A stretch of DNA of 64,000 nucleotides from NCBI RefSeq assembly GCF_027744825.2, contig NC_071348.1:14231563-14295562 (forward strand), written 5' to 3'. Of this stretch, positions 57,600 through 64,000 are shown in pieces. The translations under genes and the position numbers were made by a program. Each line of letters opens with the position of its first letter. Positions within the stretch are counted from its first letter, which is position 1. This DNA comes from Synchiropus splendidus (Eukaryota; Chordata; Actinopteri; Syngnathiformes; Callionymidae). The notes under the pieces were generated by a model that saw only the letters and a list, made by a program, of their open reading frames with translations, was not told the DNA's origin and searched no databases.

Positions 57600-60024
57600 T
57601 TAGCAGGTACAAGATCCGAGGATGTCAGTGGACAACCAGTCGTCCTCACTGGGAAGTCTTGATAGAGGTCGCGACTCGTGAGCTTGACTTGAAGCAGGAA
57701 ATGACTGAGCAACTCCCTCAAACGGTGTCAAGGTCTGAATATTTACAGAATTTTGCATCATACAGGAATGACGCTCGGGGACATCAGGACTGGGAAATGA
57801 TGCGTGGAGTTGGTGGTTGGTCCAATGCTGAACCTCTACACTGCCTTCACTACTGATCCATCCCACATCGCCATGACGACCTTCTTCACGCTCAGACCAG
57901 AGTTGGTTCTGGACAATGTGTTCATATGCCACCTCAGGTGTGCTACTGTGTTGTCCTTGAGTGTTGTCAGCCAAGTGGTCAGTAAATGCGTCATCACTAT
58001 CATAAGCAGCGATGCTTTCAAAGTAGGCATCCACATCAGGTTCTAACTCTTGACTGTCCAAACTGAACAAGTCCAAGATGTCTGACCAGGAACTCTCTGT
58101 CATGCTCCTCTGACTGCTGAAGGAACCGTCATGATACATCTGAATGGCAAATTCACAGGACGGAAAGGACAGTGGAGAAGTAATGGGTGCAGCAACAGTA
58201 TTTTGGCCACACATGTCTTCAAAAACATGCAGGGTTCGGTCTTCTGACAGAGAGATTCCCTCATCAACATGTGAGCATTCAAGAGAGCTGGTCGATTTTG
58301 GATTTTCTTTTGCTCTTTTTTGTGACTTTGGTTGTCGCTTCCAAAGATGTCCAGCGTCCATCTGTTTCTTTTCACCCGGGTCAGTGTGGTCGGAGTCATC
58401 TCCATTGTGTGCTTTCTCAGTCAGCGTGTTGCTGTGGTGCTGGTTAACCAATAAGTTACCAGGTAAACGGACACCTGAAGTCGTGTCAGCAGACTGTTTG
58501 GTTGAGTCAGAGCTGGACGATGTTTGAACCTCGCTGCTGCAATAAAGTGAGGACGCCAGCCGATGATTGGCCGCCTCAATGTCTGCAAACTTTCTGTTTG
58601 AGAGATGAAAGGACTCTTTTTCACAACTTGTGAGTCTGAATTGAGTCAGGACATGAAAGCTGATCATGTGACCTACCGCTGGATCATGTTATGCAGGAAG
58701 CGGCGATGATTAACCTGACGCTTGGATGGTCTGTTCTTCCGAGGCTTCTGAAGGGTGCGCATCATGTGACCGGCTGCTGAAGTCACAAATGTGTACAGAT
58801 CCCTCCCCCAGGGGATGCCTCGCTCCAGACCAGGTTCAAGGGTCACTGAGATTGCGGGCCTCATGGCTGAAAGACAGAATTTTGGTGGCCTAAAAAAGAG
58901 TTTTCTCAGTTTATGAAACTGTCTGTCTTGCAGAAAGCTGCTTACCTCCAGTGCACTGTTTCAGCACGACTGATAAACAATATGCCCAGTGTTGCTAAGA
59001 AACTTAACAAAACTTGGGTCCTTCCTGTTGCACCAGAGAATTTCTGGCTTATGAAGTCAAAATGATTGAGTTCATCAGAATTTCTTTAGATGCACGATGT
59101 TTCTGTTTAAAATGCTGCTTTTATTTATAATTGTACTATTAATGAAACAATACTTGCTTTCTGTCCAACAGTCACCATAGATAATGTGGCCCCTTCGGAA
59201 ATTCAACTGCTCATCCAGGGACGATGACACACTTACGTAGTTTCAGTTTGATTGTAGATAAATAAATACACATCAAATAAAGCAATTAAATTATATAAAG
59301 GCAAAGTATACACTTTTTGCATTTATGTTCTACTCTTATGAATTATTTTTAATCTCCATTTTTGAAAAACGAACTTCCAGTTGAACTATTACACTATTAT
59401 TTCATTCTTTACTTACATTAATCTATTATTCTGTCAATCTATATTTTTCTCTCTCTAGTGGGCTCCAAGCATAAAAAAACAGCGCTATTAATCATCCCTA
59501 ACAGCCGCCTATATTGAAGGTGGTACTTTAAAATAAGAAGATCCTTTATGAATCTCTCAGGCGGGTGACTTCATCATTACAGCTGCAACGTTTAGAGTAC
59601 ACATCAAATATTTCTAGGCGAAAATGGATGGATTTTGACGCTAACTAAAGTGACTCGAAAAAAAACTTGTGTAACGAAGTTAGTCTGGTAAAGAGCTTCA
59701 AAGGATTATAACAATTAAATAAAGTAAGTAATGATATGGAAATGATATTTCTTAAAAACTATAGGGATGTTTCACTCTGTCAATGAAGAATCTGTTGTTG
59801 TTTTTTGCTTGCTTGTTTGTTTTAAGATGATCGAATTTATTTTATATCAAGTAAAGCTTTTGTTGTGTAAATGTTTGTAAATGTATGGAGAAAGGAAAGC
59901 AGCTTACCGGAACTGTGCCGCGTCTGTCTCGTCCTCCAGCCAACTGAGGAGTCGCTGAGAGGGCTGGCGTCTTCATACCGAGCTGTGCGCTAATGTCACT
60001 CAGACAGATTAAGTCAAGAGGCAT
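57600..60024 (-). CDS. Uncharacterised conserved-looking protein with a basic core motif
   Basis: I do not recognise the family by name. Four coding exons on the minus strand join in frame: 60024-59908, 58994-58946 (49 nt), 58866-58677 and 58593-57600, all GT-AG, predicted 449 aa. The start chosen is the first in-frame ATG (MPLDLICLSD); an upstream open stretch to 60150 lacks an ATG. Exons 2-4 include CLSVVLKQCTGAMRPAISVT, then IPWGRDLYTFVTSAAGHMM, then a strongly basic block at about 96-133 with KPRKNRPSKRQVNHRRFLHN and KFADIEAANHRLAS. That block spans a splice junction and looks conserved. The remaining 310 residues are acidic and Ser-rich, without signal peptide or membrane segment. Basic core plus acidic tail would suit a nuclear or regulatory protein, but that is only inference. 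Confidence 0.72.
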
Positions 60025-61215
60025 CGTCCCTCTTTCAGAATTCAAACACTTTCTCTTTCTCTCCCCTGCGTCATGAAAGGACGCCAGCTCGCTGCCCTCA
60101 CTGACGCCGGAAGTGGGAGCGCAGGACGGGCTAATTACCAGAGGAGTCAACGGTTTGTGGGCGCGTGCTCACTATTGTGATGGTCACAAAGAGCCGTTTG
60201 CTAAATAGAAGGAGGCACAAACGCCGTGGATAACAAGCCCTCAATTGATCTGCTTAATCTCTGCTCCTCATTATCACATTCTCTGTGGGAAGAGCTAAGA
60301 TGGTTGCTAGTGGCTTTAATTGACCTTTCCGTCTCAGCCGTGCCACTAACTGGAGTCAGTCAAAGCTGCTGGTTCAACTCTTATTGTGTCGCTTCTGTCA
60401 AGGCTTGACTTTTATTCAGCTCATCATTTGTTCATCTCATTAGAATTCACACTGCAAAGTGATTGGGGAAATGTGCTACACATGTGTCTTAACCCCACAC
60501 TTTAACAATTCCAACACCCGCTCCCTTCACAATATACAACTGAAATAGTTGTTTCATTATCATGAATATTGTGCGTAATTGTGATTTGTGCAGATGTCCA
60601 TACTAAAATGAATGTACACCCCAGTCGAATCTAAATCTGTCCTTCCATTGCTCACATTACTCTACCATCACTAGTATGTAGCATACGTCTTGTTCTTAAC
60701 CATCTCTTGTGTCGTTCACTCACTCCTTTATTTATTTTTAAATAATTTAATTATTGTAGCTCTCACAAATCTGGTGCAATGCCAACAGAAATAAAATGCT
60801 CCAAACATTTCTATTTGCTTCTACACAGCTAGTAAATAAGACCAGTCCACTTATCTATTTATAGTGAGAGGTCACATGTGCTTGTAGGTTTGGTCTCAAG
60901 TCTGTAGGGTGAGTTGAAATGGCTGTTGTTTTCATTTGTCAAATTAAATATTCTCCCTATCAATCTAACTAGTCATTTACTTGTTGCATTACGGTATTGA
61001 GCTGAGCACATGGTGTTTTCTCAGTCCTCCTCTGCATGCTGATAAAGTCTCCTGAGGTAGACTTTGAACTTTAGAGAATACTTAGCTCTCCCTGGTCTTG
61101 TAGAGTCAATCCAGAACAACTGGCTTTTTAAGTACTCAGAAGAAAGGTGAGTGAGGTTTGAAATGTTCTGTTCCACTCTTTCTTTTTAATGGACATTCCT
61201 CATTTATCTGTGCAG
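60025..61215. other. Intergenic region between divergent genes
   Basis: It holds the 5' region of the minus-strand unknown gene (GC-rich at 60060-60170, with CpG sites) and of mpv17l on the plus strand. No coding exon seen. A likely acceptor, CTGTGCAG at 61208-61215, just before the mpv17l ATG implies an upstream non-coding exon that I could not place. Confidence 0.45.
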
Positions 61216-61223
61216 ATTTCACC

Positions 61224-62038
61224 ATGCACAGAGCCTGGGCTGCTTTCAGAGCACACCCGTACCTTAGTAACGTGGTGGGTTACACAGTCTTGTTCTCCTC
61301 TGCCGACCTCTTCCAGCAGAGCTTTTTGAGAGGGGAACAACAACTCTCTGCAGGGATCGACTGGACCCAGACTGCACGAGTGGCAACTGTTGGCTTCTGT
61401 TTTCATGCCAACTTTAACTACCACTGGCTGAGGCGGCTGGAGAGGATGCTCCCGGGGGGTGGGATCAGGGCTGTGGCAGCAAAGGTGGTGGTGGACCAGC
61501 TGGTAGCAGCTCCTCTCACCATCAGTGCTTTTTACATTGGTATGTAATGCATGGACCCTTGCTTTTATTAGTGACCTGACACATGTTTATTTTTCAGGTT
61601 TGAGTGTTCTTGAACACAAAGAAGACGTGCTGGAAGTGTGGAGGCAGAAATTCTGGACTTCTTATAAAGTATGATGATGATGACGATGATGATGACAACA
61701 ATGGTGATGATTATTTTCTGTCTCCTACTTTGTTCTAGACTGGTGTTGTATTCTGGTCAACAATGCAGGTGAGGAAAAAGGCCATTATTATTATTTTGAC
61801 TGCTAAAATAGGTTGCATCAGTTTCCTTGCATTATCCCCACTGACCATGACAATAAATCTGATTCTGATTCTAATAAACATAGATTTTTCTTACTGTACT
61901 TTTGTTTCATCTTCACAGGCCGTTAACTTCTCTCTGGTCCCACCAGTTGCACGGACAGTATTTTTAGGAGGTGTTGCTCTGATTTTCACCATCTATCTGT
62001 GTCATGTTAGGCAACAACATGACAACAAACCTGAATAA
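61224..62038 (+). CDS. mpv17l: Mpv17-like protein (Mpv17/PMP22 family)
   Basis: Small multi-pass membrane protein; the mammalian relative (M-LP) is reported in peroxisomes or mitochondria and linked to reactive-oxygen metabolism. Coding exons are 61224-61539, 61598-61668, 61739-61768 and 61919-62038, all GT-AG, giving 178 aa. It begins MHRAWAAFRAHPYLSNVVGY. Family signatures are GFCFHANFNYHWLRRLER, VVVDQLVAAPLTISAFYIG, WRQKFWTSYKTGVVFW and VNFSLVPPVARTVF. The FHANFNY-WLR-LER stretch points to MPV17L rather than MPV17, PXMP2 or MPV17L2. It is somewhat shorter than human MPV17L and ends soon after the last membrane segment. The 30-nt third exon is small but conserved in frame. A poly(A) signal AATAAA lies at 62254-62259. 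Confidence 0.92.
61669..61715. repeat. Imperfect GAT/GAC trinucleotide repeat in mpv17l intron 2
   Basis: A run of GATGATGAC-type units starts within a few bases of the splice donor at 61669. The intron is only 70 nt, so the repeat fills most of its first half. Confidence 0.8.
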
Positions 62039-62600
62039 ATGTGGTCTTCTGATGTTATTTTGCTTTGCAACTGTTTTCATTGCTTCATGCATCATGTGTC
62101 AAATTATACCTGTGAGCAGCTTTGTCTTGTATCCATGTTGAATTTGTCTAAAATGCCTTGAGTTGGTGCTGCAATTCTTCATGCCTAATACATGTAATAA
62201 TATTCTTGTCCATATATCTTCTTAGTTTTTCTCCAACACCAGCTGATTAAAACAATAAATTAAAATAATTACCATTCTGTGTCATTATGATTAAATGTAG
62301 TTTACTATACTTATATAAAGCATACACTATATAAACTATTTTAAATTAATTCGTGATTTAAAAGAAATGTATCTAAGTCCCGCCAAATGAAGTTTGCACT
62401 GTCAATGGTAATTTAGTGTTAAGCCAAGTTTTTAAACCTTTGTTACTAAAATCCCTTTACAGCTAAAATATAGTTACATTATTTTGTGGAAGTATAGCAT
62501 CAAATAAATGATTTAAAAACATTTTTATTCGTTTATAAAGATATTCTATTCCGTTTTGCTTTCTCACCACTAGTGGCGCTGTCATAAAGCTGTGTACCAA
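62039..62600. other. mpv17l 3' UTR and spacer
   Basis: AT-rich. It contains the candidate poly(A) signal at 62254-62259. No other feature was seen before the rpl18 promoter. Confidence 0.6.
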
Positions 62601-62707
62601 AGCACCGGAAATGAGTGTTCTTCAGCCAATCACGAACATGGGATGTCAGTTGAGTGTTTATCGCGAGACCTTGGCTCTTCCTTTTCCCTTTTCGCTCCGA
62701 GTCCAAG
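62601..62707 (+). promoter_or_regulatory. rpl18: rpl18 TOP-type promoter and 5' UTR
   Basis: An ETS-type ACCGGAAAT at 62604-62612, a CCAAT box at 62626-62630, a TCGCGAGA motif at 62661-62668, then a pyrimidine tract (CTCTTCCTTTTCCC) from about 62675. Such a tract at the start site is the 5'TOP signature of ribosomal protein mRNAs, which puts their translation under growth (mTOR) control. The 5' UTR is about 25-30 nt. Confidence 0.8.
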
Positions 62708-63508
<801 letters not shown>

Positions 63509-64000
63509 GTGAGTGTCTTTTGTTTTCATAATCAAAATAACATAGGAAAGTCATATTTCCACCTGATCTCTTGGCACCATGGAAACATGGTTGTTCAACC
63601 AAAACATTTGTGTAGCATGTTAAAACTAGCCTGAATCCACTCTTGGCTAGAGATGTATCATCTACTGGCATTCGCCATTAATTTTGGTTGTGGGTTCTAT
63701 AAATTACTTTAATTTTTTTTCCTCAGCTGTGTCTTTCAATGTTGTTCTTACCACCTATGGAGAAGTATTAATTTTATTTGATTGGTTTGGAATGCACTTG
63801 CTACGATATCTATACAAACTTTGAGTGACCTGTTCTGGCTACCGTTTATGTGCTTTTATGTTAAACTGGACTTGAGTCAGATTCAAAGGTGTTCTGAATC
63901 GTTTGTAATGAAATATATGATGGTCTATCGACGGCCATTTATGCTCACTTTAGATTACCAAAGTTTGATGACACTCCAAAACAAACATGGGGACTGTGGA
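63509..64000 (+). other. rpl18: rpl18 intron 3, start
   Basis: The donor GTGAGT follows CGCCTG. No coding continuation of L18 is seen up to 64000, and no convincing snoRNA boxes; a lone TTGATGA-type box near 63963 cannot be judged because the window ends. Confidence 0.7.

Noticed and set aside
59842..60150. Longer first exon of the unknown gene, extended to 60150
   Set aside because: The frame is open, but the codon at 60150 is TTG, not ATG; the first ATG is at 60024. The frame left of 59908 is past a good splice donor.

Overview
This window looks like nuclear DNA from a teleost fish, probably a percomorph. Its genes are split into short exons by GT-AG introns. The encoded proteins match vertebrate families closely. 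The intergenic DNA is AT-rich and carries microsatellites and typical fish dispersed repeats. No bacterial, viral or CRISPR-type system is visible. All calls were made by eye from the sequence and from remembered family sequences; no search was run.

Layout, left to right. (1) 1-5229, minus: khdc4, an RNA-binding KH-domain splicing cofactor. Ten exons are complete and the C-terminal exons lie off the left edge. A 752-bp hAT-like element with an 8-bp target duplication sits in its intron 10. (2) 9974-11113, minus: a single-exon urotensin-II receptor (uts2r) with a very long, low-complexity first intracellular loop. (3) 11-26 kb: a gene-poor stretch. It holds a GC-rich block at 19.1-19.4 kb that may be the kcnj14 promoter and first exon, a 106-bp TA tract, and unexplained exon-like segments at 24.3-26.4 kb. 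(4) 26826-29237, plus: kcnj14 (Kir2.4 potassium channel), three coding exons, 506 aa. (5) 31.2-54.4 kb, plus: myh14, non-muscle myosin heavy chain II-C. I could join 41 constitutive coding exons into an unbroken 2,008-codon frame. Four additional frame-preserving small exons fall at loop 1 (two), loop 2 (one) and the tail tip (one). (6) 57600-60024, minus: a four-exon gene of unknown function with a strongly basic conserved-looking core. (7) 61224-62038, plus: mpv17l, an Mpv17/PMP22-family membrane protein. (8) 62708-63508, plus: the start of rpl18, behind a TOP-type housekeeping promoter; the rest lies off the right edge.

The genes do not form one pathway. KCNJ14, MYH14 and RPL18 are all on human 19q13.33, so the right half looks like a conserved block. 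KHDC4, UTS2R and MPV17L sit on other human chromosomes, which fits teleost rearrangement. The most informative result is the set of candidate alternative exons in myh14. The least explained sequences are the 57.6-60 kb gene and the exon-like segments at 24.3-26.4 kb.
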